A stretch of 64,000 nt of DNA from JALEFZ01 sp964564415 (GCA_964564415.1 CAZMAV010000001.1:1-64000); one strand, 5' to 3'. Counted from the stretch's first letter, positions 1 through 8,921 are shown. Notes: a model not told the origin generated them from the sequence alone. Numbers and translations are program-made.

Positions 1-24
1 TTACGCAGCTTACTACAACTCAAC

Positions 25-515
25 TTAATAACTTATTTTTTTACTGGTCCTTAATGCTAAAATTTCGTTTTTCTGATTCCTTCGAAGCACCTCCCGATAG
101 GCCAAGCGGTACAAAGCTCCCAAAAGAAAGGTGATGAAAGTGGACGGGCCAAGGCGAAGCCAACTCCGGGAAACCAACATAGTATTGCTAAATAAGTCGA
201 TCGTTGGCTCTACATACCGCCCGGGCAACCACCCCTCCTCCAGTCGATGTCTGACAAGGACTATCAGTATTAAGAATATCAAACTTAAAACTATCAGTTG
301 CACATACTTCCCCTTTTCAAAAAAAATGGGATTAAGATCAAAGCAGCCCCGTAAAAAGTGATCACAAAAAAGACAGAAGATAAAGCCATCTTACCCACTA
401 CATAAGCGACAGAAAGATAACCCACCAGGATAACAACAGTTGATGCAGGCGCTTTTTTACCCTTGAAATTGCCGGAGAAAAAGGAAAAGAGAAACTCAAT
501 AGCCTGAGTATACAA
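25..515 (-). pseudogene. Remnant of a LytS/YpdA-like sensor histidine kinase (membrane domain only)
   Basis: Two overlapping minus-strand reading frames (about 515-294 and 303-25) together read as one hydrophobic protein. The first ends in PFFLKRGSMCN-stop. The second overlaps it by a few bases and starts at a GTG (303). Adding one G to the run at about 307-310 would fuse them as FLKRGKYVQLIVLSLIF, which suggests a single gene with a frameshift in a homopolymer. Membrane segments, a LIPFFLKRGKY-type turn and an arginine-rich linker ending in NEILALR resemble the N-terminus of Bacteroidota LytTR-pathway sensor kinases, where the linker runs into the QINPHFLFN histidine box. Here the protein stops just before that box, so the dimerisation and ATPase domains are missing. 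The sequence shows the frames and the stop; the kinase identity is inference. Alternatives are two small membrane proteins of unknown role or a sequencing indel. Confidence 0.5.
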
Positions 516-547
516 GAAAATGCCCAGGTCATCCAGGACACCGATAG

Positions 548-1039
548 GATAGGATAAGATGGGATGGAGATCAATTCAAGCGGAACCTGTACATCGAAGC
601 TCCCGCACAAGAAGGAGAGTTCAGCTATACCATCATTCTCCTAGATGAAAACCAAGTGGCTGATAGCCTCAGCCTAACCGCCCAGGACCCCTTAAAATCC
701 CTGCCTTCCCTGATCGCCATTTCAACCAGCGCAGATACCCTGAGTCCAGGAAGCAGATTTTTTGTGAGTTGCCTCATCACAAGGCATGCCGTCGATGTGA
801 GCACCCTCGAAATTCAAGAAAATAACAATAGAATTTCGGATCTCTCTCGCCTGACCCTTAATGGGAACCCACTCGATAACAACCCCTACCCCATTTTACC
901 TAAAGGAGTAGAAAAATTTAGTGGAAGTTTGGGCATTTCCACTCCCAATCAGCCAGGAACTTGCACTTAAGGATTTCTAGTGGAAGATGATAATGGATTG
1001 AACAATGAAGTTTCCCTGACCATCATCGTCAGGCCCTAA
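548..1039 (+). pseudogene. 5'-truncated remnant of a secreted Ig-like-domain protein
   Basis: One frame is open from 548 to 967, hits TAA at 968-970, then continues in the same frame to TAA at 1037-1039. The translation has alternating beta-strand-like segments (YTIILLDENQVADSLSLT near the start, NEVSLTIIVRP at the end). This is typical of Ig-like or cadherin-like modules in exported Bacteroidota proteins: the closing strand pattern 'FLVEDDNGLNNEVSLTIIV' is the usual end of such a domain. There is no signal peptide or convincing start codon; the only available start inside is a GTG at 656. The piece is therefore the C-terminal end of a larger lost gene with an additional nonsense codon. It overlaps the start of the neighbouring kinase remnant on the other strand, so the whole 1-1040 stretch looks like decayed DNA. 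Confidence 0.5.
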
Positions 1040-1072
1040 GCCAATCATATAATATCCTCCCTTGGCTCAACT

Positions 1073-1101
1073 ATAAAAAAAGAGGTAGCTATTGCGCTAC
1101 C
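1073..1101 (-). terminator. Rho-independent terminator of the cys-gmd-fcl unit
   Basis: On the minus strand GGTAGC (1101-1096) pairs with GCTACC (1089-1084) around a six-base loop and is followed by TCTTTTTTTAT. It lies 37 bases beyond the fcl stop codon. Confidence 0.8.
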
Positions 1102-1137
1102 CCTTACATTTCTATATGCCAAACGAACCATGAGGAC

Positions 1138-2097
1138 CTAAGCGACCACCCGTTCTCCGGCGATATACCTGTCCATATTTTTCAGGAAATCCTTATAAAC
1201 CAACTCAATTCCTTCCCTGAGATCAATCTTATGCCTGAAACCCATGTCATTGAGTTTGCTTACATTCATCAGTTTGCGGGGCGTACCTGTGGGCTTTGAC
1301 GTATCAAAGCATAAATCTCCTTCAAATCCTACCACATCTTTGATCGTCAGAGCCAGTTCCTTTATGCTAATGTCTACCCCGGTACCAACATTAACAAAGC
1401 CCTTGTCCGAATAATTGTCCATCAGAAACAGACAGGCCTCCGCAAGGTCATCTACATGAAGAAACTCCCTCATGGGACTTCCATCCCCCCAAATTTCTAC
1501 CGAATCGCCTACATTTTCCTTGGCCTCGTGAAATTTGCGGAGAAGAGCGGGGAGTACGTGAGAATTTTGAAGGTCGTAATTGTCATTGGGACCATAGAGA
1601 TTGGTAGGCATGGCAGAGATAAAATCACTGCCATATTGGTCTCGGTAGGTTTCGCACAATTTTATCCCTGCAATCTTGGCAATGGCGTAAGGCTCATTGG
1701 TGGGTTCCAATATTCCCGTTAAGAGGGCATCCTCCTTCATGGGCTGTGGCGCAAACTTGGGATAAATGCAGGATGAGCCGAGAAAAAGTAGCTTCTGAGT
1801 ACCGTTGAGATGAGCCTGATGAATAATATTAGATTCTATCATCAGGTTATCGTAGAGAAACTCAGCCCTGTAGGTATTATTGGCTACAATGCCTCCCACC
1901 TTGGCTGCTGCCAGAAAGACATAATCCGGCTTTTCTTCTTCGAAAAATTGTTTTACCGCAGCCTGATCGCGCAAGTCTAATTCGCTGGAACGGCGGTATA
2001 CAAGGTTTTCAAAGCCTTTTTCCTTTAACTTTCTTACTATAGCAGAACCGACCATCCCACGATGGCCGGCTACATAGATTTTACTGTTTTTCTGCAT
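1138..2097 (-). CDS. fcl: GDP-L-fucose synthase
   Basis: NADPH-dependent 3,5-epimerase/4-reductase that turns GDP-4-keto-6-deoxy-mannose into GDP-L-fucose in the cytoplasm. It is an extended SDR protein: the N-terminal nucleotide-binding loop reads GHRGMVGSA, and the active-site Tyr-Lys pair lies in YAIAKIAGIKLCE. The ATG at 2097 gives 319 residues and places the Rossmann motif at the usual distance from the N-terminus. A further upstream start at 2124 would add nine lysine/glutamine-rich residues and is less likely. The gene overlaps the 3' end of gmd by 17 bases, so the two are probably translationally coupled. It is the last gene of a unit that begins with cysC and is followed by a terminator. 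Identity is secure from motifs, length and its gmd partner. Confidence 0.95.
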   Translation of the reverse strand: MQKNSKIYVAGHRGMVGSAIVRKLKEKGFENLVYRRSSELDLRDQAAVKQFFEEEKPDYVFLAAAKVGGIVANNTYRAEFLYDNLMIESNIIHQAHLNGTQKLLFLGSSCIYPKFAPQPMKEDALLTGILEPTNEPYAIAKIAGIKLCETYRDQYGSDFISAMPTNLYGPNDNYDLQNSHVLPALLRKFHEAKENVGDSVEIWGDGSPMREFLHVDDLAEACLFLMDNYSDKGFVNVGTGVDISIKELALTIKDVVGFEGDLCFDTSKPTGTPRKLMNVSKLNDMGFRHKIDLREGIELVYKDFLKNMDRYIAGERVVA

Positions 2098-3121
2098 GGA
2101 GAACTTTTGCTTTTGCTTCGGCAATGTCGTTTTTCATCATGATCTCGACAAGTTCGTCAATATCGACCTTGGGCTCCCATCCCAGAACTTCTTTGGCCTT
2201 GGTAGGATCTCCTACCAGGAGTTCTACCTCAGCGGGACGGAAGTATCGGGGGTCAACCTCCACAACAAGATTCCCGGTCTTCGCGTCATAGCCTTTTTCC
2301 TCTACTCCCTCGCCCTTCCAGACGATCTCCATGTCCACATGCTTGGCTGCCTTCTCGACAAACTCCCTGACTGTGTACATTTTTCCAGTAGCCACGACAA
2401 AGTCATCGGCCTTGTCTTGCTGAAGCATGAGCCACATCATCTCAACATAGTCCTTGGCATAGCCCCAGTCGCGCTTGGCGTCGAGGTTTCCGAGTTTCAG
2501 CACATCGGTCAGGCCAACAGATATTTCTGAAAGAATAGTGGTAATCTTACGGGTGACAAAGGTCTTGCCCCGCCTTTCAGATTCGTGGTTGAAAAGAATC
2601 CCGTTACAGGCAAACATATCGTAAGCCTCACGAAAATTCTTCACGATCCAATAGCCATACAACTTGGCTACACCGTAGGGGCTTCTGGGGTAAAAGGGTG
2701 TCGTTTCCTTTTGGGGAATCTCCTGTACCTTTCCATATAATTCGGAGGTAGAAGCCTGGTAAAAACGCGCATTGGGACACTGGTTTTGCATGGCATCCAG
2801 CAGGCGTAGGGTGCCCACAGCATCAACTTGAGCTGTATATTCAGGTACCTCAAAAGATACCTTCACATGGCTTTGAGCGCCGAGGTTGTAGATTTCATCT
2901 GGTTGGATGCTTCCTAACAACTTATTGAGGTTAGAACTATCTGTGAGGTCCCCATAGTGCAAGGAAAGTTGGGGGTGGCTCATCAGGTGATCAATCTTCT
3001 GAGTATTGAAATTGCTCGCACGACGAATGATGCCGTGGACTTCATACCCCTTGTCGATCAGAAATTCAGCAAGAAAAGAACCATCCTGGCCAGTAATTCC
3101 TGTGATAAAAGCCTTTTTCAT
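2081..3121 (-). CDS. gmd: GDP-mannose 4,6-dehydratase
   Basis: Converts GDP-D-mannose to GDP-4-keto-6-deoxy-D-mannose, the substrate of the Fcl enzyme encoded just downstream. The 346-residue protein has the NADP-binding loop GITGQDGSFLAEFL at residues 7-20, the catalytic YGVAK, and the family signature NHESERRGKTFVTRK. All are intact and the length is typical. The gene starts 45 bases after the cysN stop and its end overlaps fcl. The product can feed fucose or other 6-deoxyhexose nucleotide sugars for surface polysaccharide. Placement in one unit with sulfate-activation genes is unusual and suggests that the sugar polymer is sulfated (inference). Confidence 0.96.
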   Translation of the reverse strand: MKKAFITGITGQDGSFLAEFLIDKGYEVHGIIRRASNFNTQKIDHLMSHPQLSLHYGDLTDSSNLNKLLGSIQPDEIYNLGAQSHVKVSFEVPEYTAQVDAVGTLRLLDAMQNQCPNARFYQASTSELYGKVQEIPQKETTPFYPRSPYGVAKLYGYWIVKNFREAYDMFACNGILFNHESERRGKTFVTRKITTILSEISVGLTDVLKLGNLDAKRDWGYAKDYVEMMWLMLQQDKADDFVVATGKMYTVREFVEKAAKHVDMEIVWKGEGVEEKGYDAKTGNLVVEVDPRYFRPAEVELLVGDPTKAKEVLGWEPKVDIDELVEIMMKNDIAEAKAKVLHAEKQ

Positions 3122-3166
3122 ATGGTATGTTAATAAATCATCCCTTCAATCTGGACACAAAAGACA

Positions 3167-4408
3167 TTACAGAATCATGCCAGCGGCAAGGGTTTCGTTT
3201 GTAAATTCATCAATGAGAATCACGCTTCCGGTGCTGCGGTTGCGCGTGTAGGCATCGTGGATCAAAGGAACCGTAGTCCTTAATTTGATCCTTCCTATGT
3301 CGTTCAGGCCGATGTGCTTGTCGTCCTCAAAGCGATGCAGGGTATTGATATCTACCTTGTACTCCACATCCTTGACAATGCACCTGGCATCCCGTGAGGT
3401 ATGGCGCAGCTTGTACTTTCCTCTGGGCTGAAGGGGCTTTTCATTCATCCAGCAAACCATCATTTCTATGTCCTGGCCCATTTTGCCCTGATTGCCCTGC
3501 TTGACGATCATATCTCCCCGGCTGATGTCGATTTCATCCTCCAGCAACATAGTGACCGACATAGGGGCAAAAGCCTCCTCAACAGGTCCGTCAAAGGTGT
3601 CGATCCCCTTGATCTTGGAAGTAAAGCCTGAAGGCAAGACCATAATTTCGTCGCCAGGCTTGAACACTCCTCCAACTACTTTACCTGCATAGCCTCGGTA
3701 GTCCCTGTTTTCCTCAGATTGAGGACGGATCACATACTGGACAGGAAAACGTGCATCGACGTGGTTGTAATCGTCAGCGATCTGTACGTTTTCGAGGGTA
3801 TAAAGAAGGGTAGGCCCCTGATACCAGTCCATTTTCTCGGACTTGTTTACCACATTGTCGCCTTTGAGGGCTGAAATGGGGATGTAACGGATGTCCGGAA
3901 CTTGCAGCTTGGAAGTAAATTGCTGGTATTGTTCTACAACTTCGTGATAACGCTCCTCGGAGTAGTCCACGAGGTCCATCTTATTGATACATACCACCAA
4001 GTGCTTGATCTGAAGCAGGTTGGCGATAAAAGTATGCCTGCGGGTCTGCTCGATAACCCCATTTCGGGCGTCGACCAGGATAATGGCAAGGTTGACCGTA
4101 GAAGCACCCGTAACCATGTTTCGGGTATATTGAATGTGTCCGGGCGTATCAGCCAGGATAAACTTTCTCTTAGGAGTGGCAAAATAGCGATAGGCCACAT
4201 CGATGGTGATGCCCTGCTCTCTTTCGGCTTTGAGGCCATCGGTTACCAAAGCAAGGTCGAGGTATTCATCTCCACGCTGGTTGGAGGTGCGCTCGATAGA
4301 ATCCAGGGTATCCTGGAAAATGGACTTAGTGTCGTAGAGCATACGACCGATCAAGGTACTCTTACCATCATCCACACTTCCTGCCGTGGAAAATCTCAAA
4401 AGATCCAT
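3167..4408 (-). CDS. cysN: Sulfate adenylyltransferase subunit 1 (GTPase)
   Basis: Regulatory GTPase subunit of ATP sulfurylase. With CysD it makes adenosine 5'-phosphosulfate from sulfate and ATP, with GTP hydrolysis driving the reaction. The 413-residue protein shows the translation-factor G domain: G1 loop AGSVDDGKSTLIGR near residue 10, DTPGH switch II, and INKMDL for guanine specificity, followed by EF-Tu-like beta-barrel domains. There is no fused APS kinase domain; that activity is supplied by the separate cysC two genes upstream. It lies 59 bases after cysD and 45 bases before gmd on the same strand, consistent with one transcript. Confidence 0.96.
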   Translation of the reverse strand: MDLLRFSTAGSVDDGKSTLIGRMLYDTKSIFQDTLDSIERTSNQRGDEYLDLALVTDGLKAEREQGITIDVAYRYFATPKRKFILADTPGHIQYTRNMVTGASTVNLAIILVDARNGVIEQTRRHTFIANLLQIKHLVVCINKMDLVDYSEERYHEVVEQYQQFTSKLQVPDIRYIPISALKGDNVVNKSEKMDWYQGPTLLYTLENVQIADDYNHVDARFPVQYVIRPQSEENRDYRGYAGKVVGGVFKPGDEIMVLPSGFTSKIKGIDTFDGPVEEAFAPMSVTMLLEDEIDISRGDMIVKQGNQGKMGQDIEMMVCWMNEKPLQPRGKYKLRHTSRDARCIVKDVEYKVDINTLHRFEDDKHIGLNDIGRIKLRTTVPLIHDAYTRNRSTGSVILIDEFTNETLAAGMIL

Positions 4409-4467
4409 CTTATATTGTCTTGTTGATTGAATTCAGTAAAAAAAGCGAAAAATAAAGGAGGGTAAAA

Positions 4468-5370
4468 CTAGAAGTATCCCTGTTTCTTGCGGTCTTCCAT
4501 GGCGGAATCCGAACGCTTGTCGTCGGCCCTACCCCCTCTTTCAGTCGTCCTCGTAGTGGCAATCTCGTCAATGATGGCCGGGATGGTATCCGCCTCAGAG
4601 AGAACAGCCCCGGTACAGGTGGCATCTCCGATGGTACGGAAGCGGATCATCTTCTCCTCAAAACTTTCATTCTCAGCCAGGTTGATAAAAGGGGTATTAG
4701 CCAGGTATACACCGTCGCGGTTGACGACTTTTCTGTTATGAGCAAAGTAGAGAGAAGGCAAGGGTACCTTTTCTTGCTGCAGGTACATCCAAACGTCCAG
4801 TTCGGTCCAGTTACTCAAGGGGAAAATGCGGAAGTGCTCACCCACATTCTTAAACCCATTAAATAAATCCCAAAGCTCGGGACGCTGATTTTTCGGCTCC
4901 CACTGTCCAAATTCGTCTCTGTGAGAGAAAAAACGCTCCTTGGCACGGGCTTTCTCCTCATCGCGGCGAGCGCCTCCCAGGGCACCGTCGAATTTGTGCT
5001 CTTCGATAGCATCAAGCAGGGTCACACTCTGGAGAGAGTTGCGGCTGGCATTGGGTCCCTTTTCCTCGACTGCCCTGCCCTTATCGATAGACTCCTGAAC
5101 AGAAGCCACGATAAGGTTGGCACCGATATCGGCTACGAATTTATCGCGAAAGATGATGGTTTCTTCAAAATTGTGTCCCGTATCCACATGCATCAGTGGA
5201 AAGGGAATGCGGCCAGGATAGAAGGCTTTTCTGGCAAGCCATGCAAGGGTGATGGAATCCTTTCCGCCTGAAAACATCAATACCGGACGCTCAAACTGAG
5301 CTGCTGTCTCACGGATGATGTAGATGGCCTCGGATTCAAGTTGTTGAAGGTGACTTAATCTATAGTCCAT
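4468..5370 (-). CDS. cysD: Sulfate adenylyltransferase subunit 2
   Basis: Catalytic subunit of ATP sulfurylase, a PP-loop (adenine nucleotide alpha hydrolase) enzyme that forms APS with CysN. The 300-residue length is standard. The PP-loop SGGKDS lies near residue 35 within LMFSGGKDSITLAWLA. The C-terminal region ends in the Arg/Asp-rich tail (GGRADDKRSDSAMEDRK) typical of CysD, which contacts CysN. It lies 38 bases after cysC. No cysH, cysI/J or sulfate transporter gene is present nearby, so assimilation to cysteine is not the obvious purpose of this unit. Confidence 0.96.
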   Translation of the reverse strand: MDYRLSHLQQLESEAIYIIRETAAQFERPVLMFSGGKDSITLAWLARKAFYPGRIPFPLMHVDTGHNFEETIIFRDKFVADIGANLIVASVQESIDKGRAVEEKGPNASRNSLQSVTLLDAIEEHKFDGALGGARRDEEKARAKERFFSHRDEFGQWEPKNQRPELWDLFNGFKNVGEHFRIFPLSNWTELDVWMYLQQEKVPLPSLYFAHNRKVVNRDGVYLANTPFINLAENESFEEKMIRFRTIGDATCTGAVLSEADTIPAIIDEIATTRTTERGGRADDKRSDSAMEDRKKQGYF

Positions 5371-5408
5371 TATGCCTGATGAATAACATTTGCTTTAACA
5401 AATCAAAC

Positions 5409-6005
5409 TTAAGAACGATCTACCTTGGGCAACAAGGCCTGAAGTAGCTTTTGGGTGGATTCATCCAAACTTTCCTCATCCGTGCGAATCTCCATAAATG
5501 GAGACTGAGGAGACTCATATGGGGAATCTATGCCCGTAAAATTCTTGATCTCGCCTGAACGGGCCTTCTTATAAAGCCCTTTGACATCCCGGTTCTCACA
5601 GACCTCAATGGGTGCATTGACAAATACCTCCAGAAAATCTTCCTCCCCTACAATCTCCTTAGCCAAAGCGCGAATCTCTCGAGTGGGACTTACAAAGGAA
5701 CACAAGCATATGATTCCTCCATCCATGAACAGCTTCGCGGCCTCCGCAATTCTCCGAATATTTTCTTTCCTATCCTCGACAGAAAAGCCTAGGTTATTTC
5801 CTAATCCCGTGCGGATGTTGTCCCCATCCAGCAACTTGCTCAGAAAACCCTTGTTGTGCAATTCTCGTTCCAACTGTTGGGCTATGGTACTTTTTCCCGA
5901 ACCGGAAAGTCCCGTTAACCAAACCACCACCGCTCGCTGACCCAGCATCTGCTCTTTGTCAGCACGGCTTAAAATCTTGTCAAAAATAGGGTGTATATGC
6001 TCCAA
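5409..6005 (-). CDS. cysC: Adenylylsulfate kinase (APS kinase)
   Basis: Phosphorylates APS to PAPS, the sulfate donor for sulfotransferases and for PAPS reduction. The 198-residue protein has Walker A GLSGSGKSTIA near residue 33 and the APS-binding motif LDGDNIRTGLGNNLGFS, with a later DVKGLYKKARSGEIKNFTG segment that is characteristic of the family. It is the first gene of the unit cysC-cysD-cysN-gmd-fcl. A perfect 20-base palindrome lies about 130 bases upstream of its start and could be an operator. Because the unit carries nucleotide-sugar genes rather than PAPS reductase, a role in supplying PAPS for sulfation is the better guess. Confidence 0.95.
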   Translation of the reverse strand: MEHIHPIFDKILSRADKEQMLGQRAVVVWLTGLSGSGKSTIAQQLERELHNKGFLSKLLDGDNIRTGLGNNLGFSVEDRKENIRRIAEAAKLFMDGGIICLCSFVSPTREIRALAKEIVGEEDFLEVFVNAPIEVCENRDVKGLYKKARSGEIKNFTGIDSPYESPQSPFMEIRTDEESLDESTQKLLQALLPKVDRS

Positions 6006-6491
6006 AATGGTTTCAGTTTTTTACTTTGAACCCGTGAAAAATATTAATAAAGGAAATAGGAGAACTTGCGAGGCAGTAGGAGAAACTTAGAAAATCCTTA
6101 GCCACATTCACCAGAATGCTAAAAGCATAAGGATTTGTATTTCAAGGCCTTGAAATAATGATTTTCAATAACCAAGGCCAAATTATTTCTTTATTCTAAA
6201 TTTCGAGTTAAAAGTAAGGAAAAACCTAACTCCGGTTTCACCCCTCCCATGAACGGTATAAAATATTAGGTGAATGGCAAGTAGAGGGTATTATAGGTAG
6301 GTGAGAAGATTGAATTCATTCTCTCCTACAGGTATTTTTCCTGAAATGAAATTGCGAGACTCCCTGATAGTGAAGACCAATTATCAATAAAAATTTATTT
6401 TCCTTCAGCCCCTCCTATGAGCAAAGGTAGGCAATTATGTATCTTAAATTTTTCTGAGACAAGGCGGTCGTATGATGGCTCACCTTATTTT
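6006..6491. other. Gene-free interval upstream of cysC
   Basis: The 486 bases lie between the cysC start and the mutS2 stop, both on the minus strand. No believable coding frame is present. It is AT-rich and contains the 20-base palindrome at 6138-6157. I found no clear TTTG/TAnnTTTG promoter for cysC and no T-tract hairpin after mutS2. Confidence 0.6.
6138..6157. promoter_or_regulatory. Perfect 20-bp palindrome upstream of the cysC operon (possible operator)
   Basis: TATTTCAAGGCCTTGAAATA is its own reverse complement over all 20 positions. It lies 133 bases upstream of cysC in a gap with no genes. Its symmetry without a loop suits a dimeric repressor or activator site better than an RNA hairpin. 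Which protein would bind is unknown. Confidence 0.4.
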
Positions 6492-8921
6492 CTATTCTTC
6501 CAGTTCGACGATGGTCCACCCTGCTCCCCCTTCTTCAACCGGGGCATCCTTCAGGGTTTTGATGAAAGGAAAAGTCCTCAATTGCTGCCGTATAGATTCG
6601 CGAAGGGCACCTGTACCCTTTCCGTGCAAAATCCTAAGGCGGCGAAGTCCGGCCATGCGCCCCTCATCCATGAATTTATCAACCTCCTTGGTGGCTTCCT
6701 CCACCCGCTTACCCATGATGTCAAGTTCGAGACGAGCCGTTTTCATGGGAACCTTCTCTATTGTATAACTTCCTCCCTGACTGGATTTTCGTTCTTTTGG
6801 TGCTTCAATCCGATCCAGTTGTGCCAATTTGACATTCAACCTAAGCCCGTCGGTTTCTACCACTCCTTTTTTTCCCTGAATGCCGATGAGCTGTCCATAG
6901 GACTGTGAGTTTCTGAGCTTCACCCAGTCCCCCTCCTCGAAGTTGCGCCCCTCCAATACTTTAATCCCATTAGCAACTTCCTTCTTTTGACCTTGTTTTT
7001 TTCCTGCTTTGGTAGAAGGAGCCGCCAGGATTCCCTTCTCCTCTACCTCAGGCATTTCTTCCCTTAGCTCCTTTCTCAACTCCTTGGTACGCTCCTTCTC
7101 CGCCTGTATCTCACGGATTTCCCGGATGGTATTCTCGATCTTTTTATTGGCCTCTTGGATCAATTGCTTTGCCTCTAACTTGGCCTCGTCCAGGATAAGC
7201 TTCTTATTGGTTTTGAGCTCTCTTTCCTTCTTTTCGTTGCGCTCTACCAGTTGGGCCAATAAATGCTCCTTTTGCTTGGCCTCTTTCAAGGCTGATTTCA
7301 TCTCTGCATTCTTTTTTTCCAATTCCTTGAGCATGCGCTCGGCGTCTATCTCCTCCGTGCCCATTTTCCTTTTGGCCCTCCGAAGGATGGAGTGATGAAC
7401 GCCTACCCGCTTGGCAATTTCAAAGGCGTAGCTGCGGCCCGGTACTCCCTCCATCAGGATATAGGTGGGCTTCAATCCAGCATTGTCAAACTGCATCGCA
7501 GCATTGATCACCCCCTTTTTGACCTCCGCATAGTTTTTCAAATTGCCGTAGTGGGTAGTAATAATCCCATAAGCACCCTGGATCACAAAACGCTCCAGAA
7601 AGGCCTCCGCAATCGCTCCCCCCATCTTGGGATCTGTTCCCGACCCAAATTCATCCACACAAAATAGAGAGTTTTCATTCATATTGTCCCCCATCTGCCT
7701 CCATGCACTCAGTCTGGAGGTGTAGGTACTGAGGTCGGACTCTACGGATTGTTCATCTCCAATATCCAGAAATAAAGATTCAAATATCCTGAATTCAGAA
7801 CCTTCATTGACCGGCAGGAGAAAACCCGACTGAAGCATGAGTTGAAGTAGGCCGACAGTTTTGAGACTCACTGATTTACCTCCGGCATTGGGTCCTGAGA
7901 TTACCACAATCCGCCTTCCCTTTTCCATGGTAAGGTTGAGGGGCACCACATCAAATTTCTCTTTTTTTGCCTTTAACAAAAGTAAAGGATAATAAGCCTC
8001 TCTGTAAGCAAGCGCTTCACCTTCTGCCTTGACCGTAGGCAGGGTAGCATCTAGCTTTTGGGCTAGTTTGGCTTTGGCACGGACAAGTTCTAGGCTAATC
8101 ATAACCTCCCTGAAACCTTGAATCTCCGGCAATTGAAGGCTGATTTGCTTGGTTATGGCTTGCAAAATTCTGACAATTTCATTGTGCTCCTGTATCTGAA
8201 GCTCCCTCATTTCGTTGTTGAGATGAAGGGCCTCTGTAGGCTCAATGTAGACCGTATTGCCGGACTGAGACATATCGTGAACGAAGCCGGAAATGTGCCT
8301 CCGGGACTCCGCTTTGACGGGGATGACCAGCCTGTCATTTCGAATGGTAACTTCTTTATCTTGGCTCCAGCCTTTTTCCGTGGCCTTGCGAAGCACCTTG
8401 TAGAGGGCATTTCGGAGCTGATCTGAAGATTTATTGAGCTGCTTGCGGATTCTTGACAGTTCTGGAGAAGCCTGGTCGCTGATGTTTCCGTATGGATCCA
8501 GGATTTTGTTGATCTCCGAAATCAGGCCCTGGGTAAAGGGCAGTTCTGTAGCCAATTGAGTCAGGAGGGGATATTTTTCTTCCCGGTTTTTCAGGTATTC
8601 CCTTATGTCTTTGATGCTCTTGAGCCAATTAAAAAATTGATTGAGGAGGCGGGCATTGAGCCAGTCTCCTTCTACCTCCAACCTCTCCACAATCTTACCC
8701 AAAGAAATAAAATGAGCCCCGGGAAAAGGATCATCAAACTCCAAGATCTCCAAAAATTCCCTGACCCGGTTGAGTTCCGGCAGCAGAACCCCGGCCTTAT
8801 CTGTGGGTTTGAGATTAAGGCAGCGTTCTTTAGCCTCTTCGTTGGAAATAAAAGAGGAGGTTTCCTGTAAGATTATGTCGAATCCTAACTTCTGGTAGGT
8901 GTGAGGATGGTATATTTTCAT
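6492..8921 (-). CDS. mutS2: Endonuclease MutS2
   Basis: MutS-family ATPase without mismatch-recognition domain I, linked to suppression of recombination and, in some bacteria, rescue of collided ribosomes. The 809-residue protein has a MutS core with Walker A GPNAGGKS at residues 343-350, Walker B/signature LFCVDEFGSGTDP near 425, and a long charged coiled coil around 510-620. A KOW-like segment (EEGDWVKLRNSQSYGQLIG) follows, then a C-terminal Smr nuclease domain with LDIMGKRVEEA and HGKGTG. Domain order and length are typical. The start codon overlaps the stop of the upstream DUF4296 lipoprotein gene by four bases (ATGA), indicating translational coupling. Confidence 0.95.
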   Translation of the reverse strand: MKIYHPHTYQKLGFDIILQETSSFISNEEAKERCLNLKPTDKAGVLLPELNRVREFLEILEFDDPFPGAHFISLGKIVERLEVEGDWLNARLLNQFFNWLKSIKDIREYLKNREEKYPLLTQLATELPFTQGLISEINKILDPYGNISDQASPELSRIRKQLNKSSDQLRNALYKVLRKATEKGWSQDKEVTIRNDRLVIPVKAESRRHISGFVHDMSQSGNTVYIEPTEALHLNNEMRELQIQEHNEIVRILQAITKQISLQLPEIQGFREVMISLELVRAKAKLAQKLDATLPTVKAEGEALAYREAYYPLLLLKAKKEKFDVVPLNLTMEKGRRIVVISGPNAGGKSVSLKTVGLLQLMLQSGFLLPVNEGSEFRIFESLFLDIGDEQSVESDLSTYTSRLSAWRQMGDNMNENSLFCVDEFGSGTDPKMGGAIAEAFLERFVIQGAYGIITTHYGNLKNYAEVKKGVINAAMQFDNAGLKPTYILMEGVPGRSYAFEIAKRVGVHHSILRRAKRKMGTEEIDAERMLKELEKKNAEMKSALKEAKQKEHLLAQLVERNEKKERELKTNKKLILDEAKLEAKQLIQEANKKIENTIREIREIQAEKERTKELRKELREEMPEVEEKGILAAPSTKAGKKQGQKKEVANGIKVLEGRNFEEGDWVKLRNSQSYGQLIGIQGKKGVVETDGLRLNVKLAQLDRIEAPKERKSSQGGSYTIEKVPMKTARLELDIMGKRVEEATKEVDKFMDEGRMAGLRRLRILHGKGTGALRESIRQQLRTFPFIKTLKDAPVEEGGAGWTIVELEE

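Noticed and set aside
2098..2124. Upstream start for fcl (nine extra residues)
   Set aside because: The extra MPKQKQKFS is not GDP-fucose synthase-like, while the ATG at 2097 puts the GHRGMVGSA motif at the normal position.
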